A DNA stretch of 64,000 bases from Paracoccus denitrificans (GTDB taxonomy: Bacteria > Pseudomonadota > Alphaproteobacteria > Rhodobacterales > Rhodobacteraceae), in NCBI GenBank assembly GCA_005768755.1, contig VAFL01000010.1:62001-126000 (forward strand), written 5' to 3'. The notes under the pieces were generated by a model. The model ran no database searches, had not been told where the DNA came from, and was given only the letters and a program-made list of their open reading frames with translations. The translations under genes were made by a program, and so were the position numbers. Every line of letters starts with the position of its first letter. Position 1 is the stretch's first letter. Of the stretch, positions 17,308-25,297 are shown piece by piece.

Positions 17308-18387
17308 ATGCAGCGCAGAACATTCCTTATCACATCGGCGGCGATTTCGGCGCTGAGCGCGCTGCCCGCGCTTGCGCAGGACGGCGAAAAGCTGAAGGTT
17401 GGTTTCATCTATGTCGGACCGGTCGGCGATGGGGGCTGGACCTATCAGCACGATCAGGGCCGTCAGGCGATCGAGGCAGAATTCGGCGACAGGATCGAGA
17501 CCACCTTCATCGAAAGCGTGCCGGAAGGCGCGGATGCCGAACGCGCCATCACCCAGCTTGCTTTGGCCGGGAACAAGCTGATCTTCACGACCAGCTTCGG
17601 CTTCATGGACGCGACGATCAACGTCGCCCAGAAGTTCCCTGATATCAAGTTCGAGCACGCGACCGGGTATAAGCGTGCCGATAACGTGGCCACCTATGAC
17701 GCCCGTTTTTATGAAGGCCGCGCGGTCATCGGCACCATCGCAGGCCGCATGACGGAATCGAACAAGATCGGCTATATCGGATCTTTCCCGATCCCCGAGG
17801 TCATTCAGGGCATCAATTCGTCCTATATTCACGCCAAGAAAGTGAACCCGGATGTCGAGATGAAGGTCGTCTGGGCCTACAGCTGGTTCGACCCCGCGAA
17901 AGAAGCAGACGCCGCAGCCGCCCTGATTGCCGAGGGCGTCGATGTGATCCTGCAGCACACGGATTCGACAGCGCCACTCGCCAAGGCGCAGGAAGCCGGC
18001 GCCATCGGTTTTGGTCAGGCATCCGACATGGCGGCCTTCAAGCCAAGCCCGCGCGTGTCAGCGATCATCGACAACTGGGCGCCCTATTATATCGAGCGCG
18101 TCAACGCTGTGCTGGACGGCACCTGGGAATCGAAGGCGACCTGGGCAGGCATCGGGGACGGCGAGGTCGAAATCGGCGAGATCACCGAAGCTGTCCCGCC
18201 GGAGGTGAAAGAAGAGGCCGAGGCGCTGAAGGAACAGATTGCCTCTGGCGCGTATCATCCGTTCACGGGGCCGCTTAACAAAGCCGACGGCAGCGAATGG
18301 CTGGCCGAAGGACAGACTGCAACAGACGAAGAGTTGTCGCAGATGAACTTCTATGTCGAAGGGATCAACGCCGAAATACCGAAGTAG
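17308..18387 (+). CDS. BMP family ABC substrate-binding protein
   Basis: A 359-residue periplasmic protein with a signal peptide (about residues 1-23, ending ALPALAQ). The mature part belongs to the Bmp/PnrA-like family: KVGFIYVGPVGDGGWTYQHDQGR near 31 and the FATT-type stretch IFTTSFGFMDATINVAQKFPDIKFEHATGYK. Characterised relatives bind purine nucleosides or similar ligands; no neighbour here points to a specific one. There is no lipobox Cys, so it is a soluble periplasmic protein, unlike many Gram-positive BMP lipoproteins. GGGAGA at 17294-17299 is the ribosome site. A rho-independent terminator follows. Confidence 0.93.
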   Translation: MQRRTFLITSAAISALSALPALAQDGEKLKVGFIYVGPVGDGGWTYQHDQGRQAIEAEFGDRIETTFIESVPEGADAERAITQLALAGNKLIFTTSFGFMDATINVAQKFPDIKFEHATGYKRADNVATYDARFYEGRAVIGTIAGRMTESNKIGYIGSFPIPEVIQGINSSYIHAKKVNPDVEMKVVWAYSWFDPAKEADAAAALIAEGVDVILQHTDSTAPLAKAQEAGAIGFGQASDMAAFKPSPRVSAIIDNWAPYYIERVNAVLDGTWESKATWAGIGDGEVEIGEITEAVPPEVKEEAEALKEQIASGAYHPFTGPLNKADGSEWLAEGQTATDEELSQMNFYVEGINAEIPK

Positions 18388-18408
18388 ATTTCGCGGAACT
18401 TTCAGCAG

Positions 18409-18435
18409 ACCGGGGCCCTTGTGGTCCCGGTTTTT
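18409..18435 (+). terminator. Rho-independent terminator of the BMP operon
   Basis: ACCGGGGCC at 18409-18417 pairs with GGTCCCGGT at 18423-18431 (one G-T pair, five-base loop), followed by T residues at 18431-18435, 22 bases after the stop of the binding-protein gene. Confidence 0.85.
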
Positions 18436-18489
18436 GCTTGGAACCGCGTCCATTCCCGGACCGGCAGGCAGGAATAGTGCCGGTCAATT

Positions 18490-18738
18490 TCAGGGATTGC
18501 GTTGCTTGTCGGCCCGCTTTTCCCCTGCACGAAGCGTCAAGTATATCACGATCAGGACAGCGCCGATCACGGGGACCAGAAGTTCGACTGTATCCCTGAT
18601 CGCCCCGATGAACTCCTCTGGCTCGCTTCCACCGCTCCACGCACCGGACCGGATTTGCGCGACTGAAAAATACCCGACCCCAATCACGATCAGCTCGAAA
18701 ATGATCAGCAGGATCAATATGCGGGTTGAACCTCTCAT
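18490..18738 (-). CDS. Small two-helix membrane protein
   Basis: An 82-residue protein with one transmembrane segment near residues 6-25 (ILILLIIFELIVIGVGYFSV) and another near 50-68 (VELLVPVIGAVLIVIYLTL), and a basic C-terminus (EKRADKQRNP). On the minus strand GGAGA precedes the ATG at 18736-18738. The loop between helices is Gly/Ser- and Glu-rich. It lies just downstream of betI in the same direction, 61 bases away. Function unknown. Confidence 0.65.
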   Translation of the reverse strand: MRGSTRILILLIIFELIVIGVGYFSVAQIRSGAWSGGSEPEEFIGAIRDTVELLVPVIGAVLIVIYLTLRAGEKRADKQRNP

Positions 18739-18799
18739 AAACTCGTCTCCAAAAAATAAAAACACGGGCGGCTGACACTGTCGCCGGTTGATTACGGGT

Positions 18800-19375
18800 T
18801 CAGCAGGGCGTTCCAAGCGACAGAAGCAGATATTCCCGTGGCAGCGACAGCAAGTCCGGGGCGGGATCGCGTTCGAGCGCCTGGCGAAGATAAACGCCAT
18901 CAATCAGCGCGCACAGCGTGGCGGCGACGTGTTCTGCCCGCACACCGATCAGCGGGCGTAACCCTGACAGCAGGTTCGTACGAAGGCGGCGGTGGTAAAC
19001 ACACAACAAACGCGCCGCATCGTCGTCCTGCTGGGCAAGGACATAGAAGTTAAGCCAGGCCGCGATCGTGTCGGCATCGAAATGCTCGGGGCCGAGACTC
19101 GCATCCAGAACTGCAAGAAGGCGGCCCTGCAGATCGTCCTGCCGTGCCAAGGCATCGCGCACGGCGACGCCGTAGCGTCGCAGGATCTCACGCATCGTGG
19201 ACAGGAAAATCTGGTCTTTCGATCCGAAATAGTGATGCGCGAGCGCGGTGGACATGCCCGCCTCTCGGGCGATGTCCGCCACCGTCACATCAAGCGTACC
19301 TGATCGCGCAATCGTATGGATTGCGGCGTTGATCAATTCCGTCTTTCTGCTATTCTGCCGGGCACGACTTCGCAT
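18800..19375 (-). CDS. betI: TetR family repressor, BetI-like
   Basis: A 191-residue TetR-family protein. The N-terminal HTH (about residues 13-60) contains RKTELINAAIHTIARSG...VADIAREAGMSTALAHHYFGSKDQIF, close to BetI, and the C-terminal domain carries the BetI-type region WLNFYVLAQQDDDAARLLCVYHRRLRTNL. BetI represses choline uptake and betaine synthesis genes and is relieved by choline. It is divergent from choXWV across a 20-bp palindrome. The frame continues upstream to a TTG inside that palindrome; the ATG at 19375, preceded by GAGGTG, is the better start. No betA or betB is in the window. Confidence 0.85.
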   Translation of the reverse strand: MRSRARQNSRKTELINAAIHTIARSGTLDVTVADIAREAGMSTALAHHYFGSKDQIFLSTMREILRRYGVAVRDALARQDDLQGRLLAVLDASLGPEHFDADTIAAWLNFYVLAQQDDDAARLLCVYHRRLRTNLLSGLRPLIGVRAEHVAATLCALIDGVYLRQALERDPAPDLLSLPREYLLLSLGTPC

Positions 19376-19416
19376 CCGCGCACCTCGCGGTCGGTTTTGT
19401 GTAGGAATAGCCCTGT

Positions 19417-19436
19417 TTGATTGACTGGTCAATCAA
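19417..19436. promoter_or_regulatory. Putative BetI operator palindrome
   Basis: TTGATTGAC at 19417-19425 and GTCAATCAA at 19428-19436 form a perfect inverted repeat with a two-base spacer. It lies 41 bases upstream of betI and 18 bases before the choX ATG, overlapping the choX ribosome-site region at its right edge. The TTGA/TCAA ends match the general shape of known BetI sites. One site can control both directions. Confidence 0.7.
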
Positions 19437-19454
19437 TATTTTCAAGGAGACGAG

Positions 19455-20387
19455 ATGACCCGTATCGCAACACTGCTGCTCGGCGCAGCCTTTGCCCTTC
19501 CCGCCGCCGCGCAGGAAGCCGAAAGCTGCAAGGAAGTCGTCTTTTCCGACGTGGGCTGGACCGACATTACGGCGACAACAGCCGTTGCCACCACGATCCT
19601 TGATGCGCTTGGATACGAAACAGACATCAAGGTGCTTTCGCTGCCGGTGACGTTCACGGCCATGTCGACGGGCGATATCGACGTTTTCCTTGGATTGTGG
19701 ATGCCCTCGATGGAGGCCGACATCGCCCCCTACCGTGACGCAGGGACCATCGACATCCTGCGCACCAATCTGACCGGCGCGAAATACACGCTGGCCACCA
19801 ACAAAGCCGGCGCCGAACTGGGCATTGCCGATTTCGCCGACATTGCCGCCCATCAGGATGAGCTTGATGGCAAGATCTACGGGATCGAGCCGGGCAACGA
19901 CGGCAACCGCCTGCTGATCGACATGGTCGCACAGGACAAGTTCGGACTTGGCACGTTCGAGATTGTGGAATCTTCGGAACAGGGGATGCTTGGTCAGGTC
20001 GCCCGCGAAACGCGCGGTGACAATCCGATCATCTTCCTTGGCTGGGAACCCCATCCGATGAACAGCAATTTCGAAATGACCTACCTGACCGGGGGAGATG
20101 AGATTTTCGGCCCGAATCTGGGTGGCGCGGAAGTTCAGACCACGACACGAACCGGATATGCAGCCGAATGCGCGAATGTCGGGAAATTCCTGCAGAACCT
20201 GGAATTCACGCTGGCGATGGAAAACGAGATCATGGGCGCGATCCTGAATGACCGCACCGATCCGGCCGTGGCTGCCAAAGACTGGCTGACCGCCAACCCC
20301 GACGCCGCGACCGTCTGGCTGGACGGCGTTACCGCGCAGGACGGCCGCGATGCGGTCGAGGTACTGACAGCCGCGCTGGAAGGCTGA
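19455..20387 (+). CDS. choX: Choline ABC transporter substrate-binding protein
   Basis: A 310-residue periplasmic protein with a signal peptide (about 1-19, ending LPAAAQ). It is of the OpuAC/ChoX type: VVFSDVGWTDITATTAVATTILDALGYET near residue 27, VFLGLWMPSME near 75, and the IIFLGWEPHPMN segment near 193. The aromatic residues of these blocks (Trp, Tyr) form the choline-binding box in characterised ChoX. AAGGAGACG precedes the ATG. It is the first gene of choXWV and sits next to betI, which supports choline as ligand. Confidence 0.93.
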   Translation: MTRIATLLLGAAFALPAAAQEAESCKEVVFSDVGWTDITATTAVATTILDALGYETDIKVLSLPVTFTAMSTGDIDVFLGLWMPSMEADIAPYRDAGTIDILRTNLTGAKYTLATNKAGAELGIADFADIAAHQDELDGKIYGIEPGNDGNRLLIDMVAQDKFGLGTFEIVESSEQGMLGQVARETRGDNPIIFLGWEPHPMNSNFEMTYLTGGDEIFGPNLGGAEVQTTTRTGYAAECANVGKFLQNLEFTLAMENEIMGAILNDRTDPAVAAKDWLTANPDAATVWLDGVTAQDGRDAVEVLTAALEG

Positions 20388-20394
20388 ACCGGCG

Positions 20395-21243
20395 TTGGAA
20401 TATCTGTTGAATCTGGTCACTGCCACGAAGATACCGGTCGGCCGCGAGGCCGGCCGCGTCTTCGACTGGCTGATCACCCATGCCAGCGGCTTTTTCGACG
20501 CAGCCGCCAACACGATGGAATCGTTGATCGATGCGATTCTGTGGTTGGCCCTGATGCCAAGCCCGCTGGTGATGATCCTGATTTTTGGCGGGATAGCGTT
20601 TCTGCTGCAGCGCAGCTGGCTGACGACAGCCGGCGTCTTGGCCGGTTTCCTGTTCATCCTTAATCAGGGCTACTGGGAAGAAACCATGCAGTCGCTGACA
20701 CTGGTGCTGACCGCTTGCACGTTCTGCATGGCCATCGGTGTGCCGATCGGCATCGCTCTTGGACACCGGCCCCGGCTTTACGAATGGGTGCGTCCCTTGC
20801 TTGATCTGATGCAGACCCTGCCAACCTATGTCTACCTGATCCCGGTCATCGTCTTTTTTGGTGTCGGCATGGTTGCAGGTCTGATCGCGACGGTGGTTTT
20901 CGTACTGCCCGCCCCGATCCGACTGACCCAGCTTGGCATTGCCTCTGCGCCGCGCAGTCTGACCGAGGCGGCGACAGCGTTTGGCGCGACCCCCCGGCAG
21001 CTTCTGTGGAAGGTCGAGCTTCCAAGCGCCCTGCCCCAGATCATGACCGGACTGAACCAAACCATCATGCTGTCACTGTCGATGGTGGTCATCGCGGGCC
21101 TGGTCGGTGCCGACGGGCTGGGCGTGCCGGTCGTTCAGGCATTGAACCGCGTCGATGCCGCACTGGGCTTCGAATCCGGTCTGGTCGTTGTGGTCGTCGC
21201 GGTGATGTTGGACCGGGTCCTGCGTGTAAGAGGCAAATCATGA
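20395..21243 (+). CDS. choW: Choline ABC transporter permease
   Basis: A 282-residue BPD_transp_1 permease with about six membrane spans and the conserved EAA coupling loop near residue 185 (APRSLTEAATAFGATPRQLLWKVELPSALPQI). It belongs to the ProW/OpuAB/ChoW group. The start is probably TTG at 20395, eight bases after the choX stop, with GGAAGG upstream; no ATG precedes the first conserved block. The stop overlaps the choV start (ATGA). Confidence 0.92.
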   Translation: MEYLLNLVTATKIPVGREAGRVFDWLITHASGFFDAAANTMESLIDAILWLALMPSPLVMILIFGGIAFLLQRSWLTTAGVLAGFLFILNQGYWEETMQSLTLVLTACTFCMAIGVPIGIALGHRPRLYEWVRPLLDLMQTLPTYVYLIPVIVFFGVGMVAGLIATVVFVLPAPIRLTQLGIASAPRSLTEAATAFGATPRQLLWKVELPSALPQIMTGLNQTIMLSLSMVVIAGLVGADGLGVPVVQALNRVDAALGFESGLVVVVVAVMLDRVLRVRGKS

Positions 21244-22235
21244 ACGCCATTGAGTTCGACCATTGTTCGATCATCTTCGGCAAGCGCCCAGGCACCGCCC
21301 TGCAACTGGCCGATCAGGGGATGGATCGTGCAGATATCCAGGCGCGGACCGGCAATGTTCTTGGCGTGCATGACGCGTCGCTGCATGTGTCCGAGGGTGA
21401 GATCGTGGTGCTGATGGGGCTGTCCGGATCGGGCAAATCCACCCTGCTTCGCGCCGTGAATGGGCTGAACCCCGTGCTTCGCGGCGATGTGCGGGTGCGC
21501 ATGGGCGAAAAGATGGTTTCCGTTCCCAATGCGGATCGCGATCAGTTGCGCGCGCTTCGCCTGAACCACGTTTCCATGGTGTTTCAGCAATTCGGGCTGC
21601 TTCCGTGGCGCAGCGTCGCCGAGAATATCGGGCTTGGGCTGGAACTGGCGGGCGTGGACGCATCCAGTCGGCAGGCGCGCGTCGGCGAACAGATTGCGAC
21701 CGTCGGGCTGGAGACCTGGGCCGATCGCCCGGTCGGAGAGCTGTCTGGCGGCATGCAGCAGCGCGTGGGTCTTGCCCGCGCATTTGCAACGGGCGCCCCG
21801 ATCCTGCTGATGGACGAGCCGTTCAGTGCGCTGGATCCCCTGATCCGCACGCGCCTGCAGGATGAACTGCTGGCGCTGCAGCAGAGCGCGCGGCGCACGA
21901 TACTGTTTGTCAGCCACGATCTGGACGAGGCCTTCAAGCTGGGGAACCGGATCGCACTGATGGACGGCGGGCGCATCGTCCAGACCGGCACCGTGCGCGA
22001 AATTCTGGCCAATCCCGCCAATGCCTATGTCGCCAGCTTCGTCGCCCACCTGAACCCGCTGGAGGTGCTGACGGCTTCGGACCTGGCATCACCGGGCCGC
22101 GCCGATGGCCAGCCCCTGCCTGGCGATCTGCCGCTGAAGCAGGTGCTGGGCGCGCTTTGCGGGGCCGAGGCCCGGCCGGTTACAGGGGGTGGAATCGTCA
22201 CCCGCGATCAGGTGCTGCGCCGGCTGTCCGCCTGA
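21240..22235 (+). CDS. choV: Choline ABC transporter ATP-binding protein
   Basis: A 331-residue ATPase of the ProV/ChoV type. Walker A GLSGSGKST is at residues 60-68, the Q-loop in MVFQQFGLLPWRSV, the signature LSGGMQQRVGLARA, and Walker B ILLMDEPFSALDP. An N-terminal insertion before Walker A (about residues 15-45) and a C-terminal extension after the ATPase core are typical of ChoV. It energises ChoW at the inner membrane. The ATG at 21240 overlaps the choW stop. A perfect hairpin follows the gene. Confidence 0.94.
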   Translation: MNAIEFDHCSIIFGKRPGTALQLADQGMDRADIQARTGNVLGVHDASLHVSEGEIVVLMGLSGSGKSTLLRAVNGLNPVLRGDVRVRMGEKMVSVPNADRDQLRALRLNHVSMVFQQFGLLPWRSVAENIGLGLELAGVDASSRQARVGEQIATVGLETWADRPVGELSGGMQQRVGLARAFATGAPILLMDEPFSALDPLIRTRLQDELLALQQSARRTILFVSHDLDEAFKLGNRIALMDGGRIVQTGTVREILANPANAYVASFVAHLNPLEVLTASDLASPGRADGQPLPGDLPLKQVLGALCGAEARPVTGGGIVTRDQVLRRLSA

Positions 22236-22268
22236 CCCCTGTTGCGGATGGGCAACGTGCCATTTTTT

Positions 22269-22303
22269 CGCAAGCCCGCCCCTTGATTGGGGGCGGGCTT
22301 GCG
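22269..22303 (+). terminator. Hairpin terminator of choXWV
   Basis: CGCAAGCCCGCCCC at 22269-22282 pairs perfectly with GGGGCGGGCTTGCG at 22290-22303 (14 bp, seven-base loop), 34 bases after the choV stop. T residues precede rather than follow the stem, so it is not a classical intrinsic terminator, but no other role is evident. Confidence 0.65.
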
Positions 22304-22351
22304 CTAGCATTCCGCCATCAAAGAGCCTCGGGCCGCAGAAGGAGGGCACGA

Positions 22352-22423
22352 ATGATCGACGTCAAGCATGCCCATACCGCTGCCGCCAAATCGCACGATT
22401 GGTGCCTCGGCCGACGCGCCTAA
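22352..22423 (+). CDS. Possible 23-residue small protein or leader peptide
   Basis: GGAGGG at 22341-22346 lies five bases before an ATG that opens a 23-codon frame (MIDVKHAHTAAAKSHDWCLG and three more residues, then TAA). The ribosome site is among the best in this stretch, which otherwise has no gene. The peptide has no repeated codons of a biosynthetic attenuator. It lies 100 bases before another small coding frame. Translation is inferred only from the ribosome site. Confidence 0.35.
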   Translation: MIDVKHAHTAAAKSHDWCLGRRA

Positions 22424-22523
22424 GCACATTTCGGCTTCCCGGCACTCCTGCGTGCCGCCTTCCTGAACAGATTTTGTAACGGCCCGACCCGCCAAAAGGC
22501 GTCGCGCCGTCAGAGGTTCCGCG

Positions 22524-22763
22524 ATGAATATCAATACAAGGCCGGGACGGATCGTCCCGCAAGACCATGTTGAATGGCTGATAAGCCGCTATGGCTTCAG
22601 GCACATCCTTCTGGCCGTCCTGACGCATTCCTTGCGCCGGAACCGGCTGCGACTGCGCCGGTCACCGCAACCAAGGGGGAAACCACCCCGATCAGACTAT
22701 CTGCGGCGCGACATCGGGCTGCCGCCAGAGCCCGCAGCGCGAAACTATTGGGAGTTGCGCTGA
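22524..22763 (+). CDS. Small protein with DUF1127-like C-terminus
   Basis: A 79-residue basic protein. Residues 15-40 read as one or two amphipathic helices (HVEWLISRYGFRHILLAVLTHSL) followed by an Arg-rich segment. The C-terminus contains DYLRRDIGLPPEP, resembling the LRDIGL core of DUF1127 proteins that are abundant small proteins in Alphaproteobacteria, some of which bind RNA. The ribosome site (AGAGG) is modest. I consider it a likely gene on protein character; the family link is by motif only. Confidence 0.5.
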   Translation: MNINTRPGRIVPQDHVEWLISRYGFRHILLAVLTHSLRRNRLRLRRSPQPRGKPPRSDYLRRDIGLPPEPAARNYWELR

Positions 22764-22777
22764 CGGGCGCGGACGTC

Positions 22778-22807
22778 TCGGCAGGTAAGGTGGCTGATGC
22801 CTGCCGA
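22778..22807 (+). terminator. Hairpin after the small DUF1127-like gene
   Basis: TCGGCAGG at 22778-22785 pairs with CCTGCCGA at 22800-22807 around a 14-base loop, 15 bases after the small gene's stop and before the convergent argO gene. No T-tract. Confidence 0.4.
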
Positions 22808-22855
22808 TGATGATCCGCCGCGCGACACGCGGCATTCATGTCCGGCATTCACGCC

Positions 22856-23449
22856 CTATTCCAGGATCAGTGACAGCGCGATGGACCACATGACAATCGC
22901 GATGATCAGATCAAGCACCTGCCAGGCACGCGGTCTTGCAAAGATCGGCGCCAAAAGTCGCGAGCCATAGCCGAGCGCGAAGAAGAACAGAAAGGACCCG
23001 GTGATCGCACCACCGGCAAACGCCCGTTTGTCTGGAAAATCGGCCGATACCGCACCCAGCAGAACGACTGTATCCAGATAGACATGCGGGTTTGCCCAAG
23101 TGATCGCTGCAGCCGTCGCCATCGTTGCCCAGAAGGATTGCGCCTGTCCGGCTGCCCTCAGGCTTTCTCCGCCGCGCAGTGCCGAGCGCGCGGCCCGCAA
23201 GCCGTACCAGATCAGAAACGCGGCGCCGCCCCACCGCATCACCTCGGTGAACCAGGGCGCGACCTGGCTGAGAATGCCGGCACCAAACACCCCGAAGGTG
23301 ACAAGTATCGCATCTGACAGCGCGCAAAACAGGCAAAGGGCGAAGACATGTTGCCGCAAAAGACCCTGTCTTAGCACGAACGCATTCTGCGCCCCGATGG
23401 CAACGATAAGTGAAAGCCCGGTTCCAAGTCCGGCAAGATAGGCGTGCAT
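22856..23449 (-). CDS. argO: LysE/ArgO family amino acid exporter
   Basis: A 197-residue membrane protein with about six hydrophobic segments. SLIVAIGAQNAFVLRQGLLRQHV near residue 12 is the LysE/ArgO signature, and a second block ITWANPHVYLDTVVLLG near 120 confirms it. On the minus strand AGGAGGTCAC precedes the ATG at 23447-23449. The family exports arginine and lysine. The divergent LysR-type gene next to it is of the ArgP/LysG type that controls such exporters, so the pair forms a classic exporter-regulator unit. Confidence 0.9.
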   Translation of the reverse strand: MHAYLAGLGTGLSLIVAIGAQNAFVLRQGLLRQHVFALCLFCALSDAILVTFGVFGAGILSQVAPWFTEVMRWGGAAFLIWYGLRAARSALRGGESLRAAGQAQSFWATMATAAAITWANPHVYLDTVVLLGAVSADFPDKRAFAGGAITGSFLFFFALGYGSRLLAPIFARPRAWQVLDLIIAIVMWSIALSLILE

Positions 23450-23535
23450 GTGACCTCCTGAAAGTCTCGCCCGGACTTGCACCGGTACCTACGATAAGTA
23501 AAATTAAATGATCTGATGCGGAATTAGTTATTCTG

Positions 23536-24408
23536 ATGCTGGACTATCCTGCGCTTGCTGCGCTATCGGAAATTGCCCGACGCGGATCATTCGAGGCCGC
23601 GGCCCATGCGTTGGGCGTCACCCAATCGGCAGTCTCGCAGCGCATCAAGACGCTGGAGGCGCGGGTGGGTCAGGTTCTGCTGGATCGTGGGCCGCCAGTC
23701 ACCCCGACCGAGGCCGGACTGAGGCTGGTCGCGCATCTGGATCAGGTGCGATTGCTGGAAGCGGGGATTGCACGATCCGACAGCGGCGTCACGGAAATAC
23801 CAGTGATCCGCATCGCCGTCACCGCCGACAGCCTGGCGACCTGGGTGATTGGCGCGCTGCCCGAAGCGCCGGGACTGCTGGATCTGGTCGTCGATGATCA
23901 GGATCACGCGGAAAACTGGCTGCGCGCCGGGCTGGTCAGCGGCGCGATCACCGCCACGCGCGGACCGGTCGCAGGCTGCGACAGCCATGCGCTTGGCGCG
24001 ATGCGTTATCTGCCGACCGCCAGCCCCGCTTTCATTGCCCGCCATTTCGCCGAAGGCGTGACGCCTGCGACCCTGCGCCGCGCCCCCGCCTTGACCTTCA
24101 ATGCAAAGGATGGCCTTCAGATCCAGTGGGCCGATCGCCATACTGGCCAGAAGATTGCGCTGCCCACCCATCTGATCCCCACCACGCAGGGATTCGCCCA
24201 AGCCGCGCGGCTTGGCATGGGCTGGGGCATGAACCCGGAAATCCTGGTCAGGGCGGATCTTCGCGCGGGACGGCTGGCGCCGCTGATCGAAGAGGCCGCG
24301 CTTGATGTGCCGCTTTACTGGCAGGTGGCACGGATCGTCGCGCCGCAACTGGCACCGCTGACGCGCGCGATCCGCAGGGCCGCGCGCGACGTCCTTATTC
24401 AGCCGTAA
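23536..24408 (+). CDS. argP: LysR family regulator, ArgP/LysG type
   Basis: A 290-residue LysR-type regulator. The N-terminal winged HTH (about residues 3-60) reads YPALAALSEIARRGSFEAAAHALGVTQSAVSQRIKTLE, matching ArgP/IciA/LysG. The effector domain follows (about 85-285) with RIAVTADSLATWVIGAL near 95. It senses basic amino acids and activates the divergent exporter. The intergenic region of 86 bp is AT-rich and holds ATAA/TTAT words at 23494-23497 and 23528-23531 that could be part of a LysR box. Its stop directly abuts the yebC stop. Confidence 0.9.
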   Translation: MLDYPALAALSEIARRGSFEAAAHALGVTQSAVSQRIKTLEARVGQVLLDRGPPVTPTEAGLRLVAHLDQVRLLEAGIARSDSGVTEIPVIRIAVTADSLATWVIGALPEAPGLLDLVVDDQDHAENWLRAGLVSGAITATRGPVAGCDSHALGAMRYLPTASPAFIARHFAEGVTPATLRRAPALTFNAKDGLQIQWADRHTGQKIALPTHLIPTTQGFAQAARLGMGWGMNPEILVRADLRAGRLAPLIEEAALDVPLYWQVARIVAPQLAPLTRAIRRAARDVLIQP

Positions 24409-25152
24409 CTACAGCTGCGCCGCGATATCTTCAGACAAGTCGAAATTGCCGGTGACGTTCTGCACGTCATCGTCGTCTTCCAGCGTGTCGATCAGCTTCA
24501 TCAGCTTCTGGGCCGTGTCCAGATCGGTGATCTCGGTCGGTGCCTGTGGCTTCCAGATCAGCTTGGTCGTTTCTGATTCGCCCAGTTCCGCTTCCAGCGC
24601 TGCCGCGACATCATTCAGGTCGGTATCGGCGCAATAGATCCAATGGCCTTCTTCGTCCGATTCGACGTCATCGGCGCCCGCCTCGATCGCGGCCATCATC
24701 ACCGTGTCGGCATCGCCAACGCTGGCGGGATACATGATCTCTCCCTTGCGGTCGAACATGAAGGCCACGCTGCCGGTCTGGCCCATATCGCCGCCCGATT
24801 TGGTGAAATAGCTGCGCACGTTCGATGCGGTGCGATTGCGGTTATCGGTCATTGCCTCGACCATGATGGCGATTCCGTTCGGGCCATAACCTTCATACCG
24901 GATTTCGTCATAGTTTTCGGCATCGCCGCCGATGGCCTTCTTGATGGCCCGGTCGATCACGTCCTTGGGAACAGAGTTCGACTTGGCTTCCTTCACCGCC
25001 AGACGCAGGCGGGGGTTCTTGTCGGGATCGGGATCACCCATCTTCGCAGCGACGGTGATTTCCTTCGCGAGCTTCGAAAAAAGCTTCGAGCGGATGGCAT
25101 CCTGACGGCCCTTGCGGTGCTGGATGTTCGCCCATTTGGAATGGCCTGCCAT
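24409..25152 (-). CDS. yebC: YebC/PmpR family transcriptional regulator
   Basis: A 247-residue YebC/PmpR protein. The invariant N-terminus MAGHSKWANIQHRKGRQDA fixes the start at 25152. Other family blocks are PRLRLAVKEAKSNSVPKDVIDRAIKKA near 48, IRYEGYGPNGIAIMVEA near 85 and the C-terminal domain ending in an acidic segment (TLEDDDDVQNVTGNFD). The family binds DNA and, in recent work on relatives, is associated with ribosome function; the role here is not known. It converges with argP with no gap. Confidence 0.95.
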   Translation of the reverse strand: MAGHSKWANIQHRKGRQDAIRSKLFSKLAKEITVAAKMGDPDPDKNPRLRLAVKEAKSNSVPKDVIDRAIKKAIGGDAENYDEIRYEGYGPNGIAIMVEAMTDNRNRTASNVRSYFTKSGGDMGQTGSVAFMFDRKGEIMYPASVGDADTVMMAAIEAGADDVESDEEGHWIYCADTDLNDVAAALEAELGESETTKLIWKPQAPTEITDLDTAQKLMKLIDTLEDDDDVQNVTGNFDLSEDIAAQL

Positions 25153-25297
25153 GATCGGTGGTCCTTCGATATTCGGCATATGCGGGTTTCGGGCGCTTTT
25201 AATCCAGCCGGCACCCGGATCGCAAGGCTTCAGCGGCAATTGCGCATTTCGTCTGCCCGTTTATCCTGACCAACGCGAACATGAAAGGTGAACCCCC

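Noticed and set aside
19350..20657. A long minus-strand frame across choX and the betI promoter
   Set aside because: It is antisense to choX, crosses the operator region and shows no protein family features.
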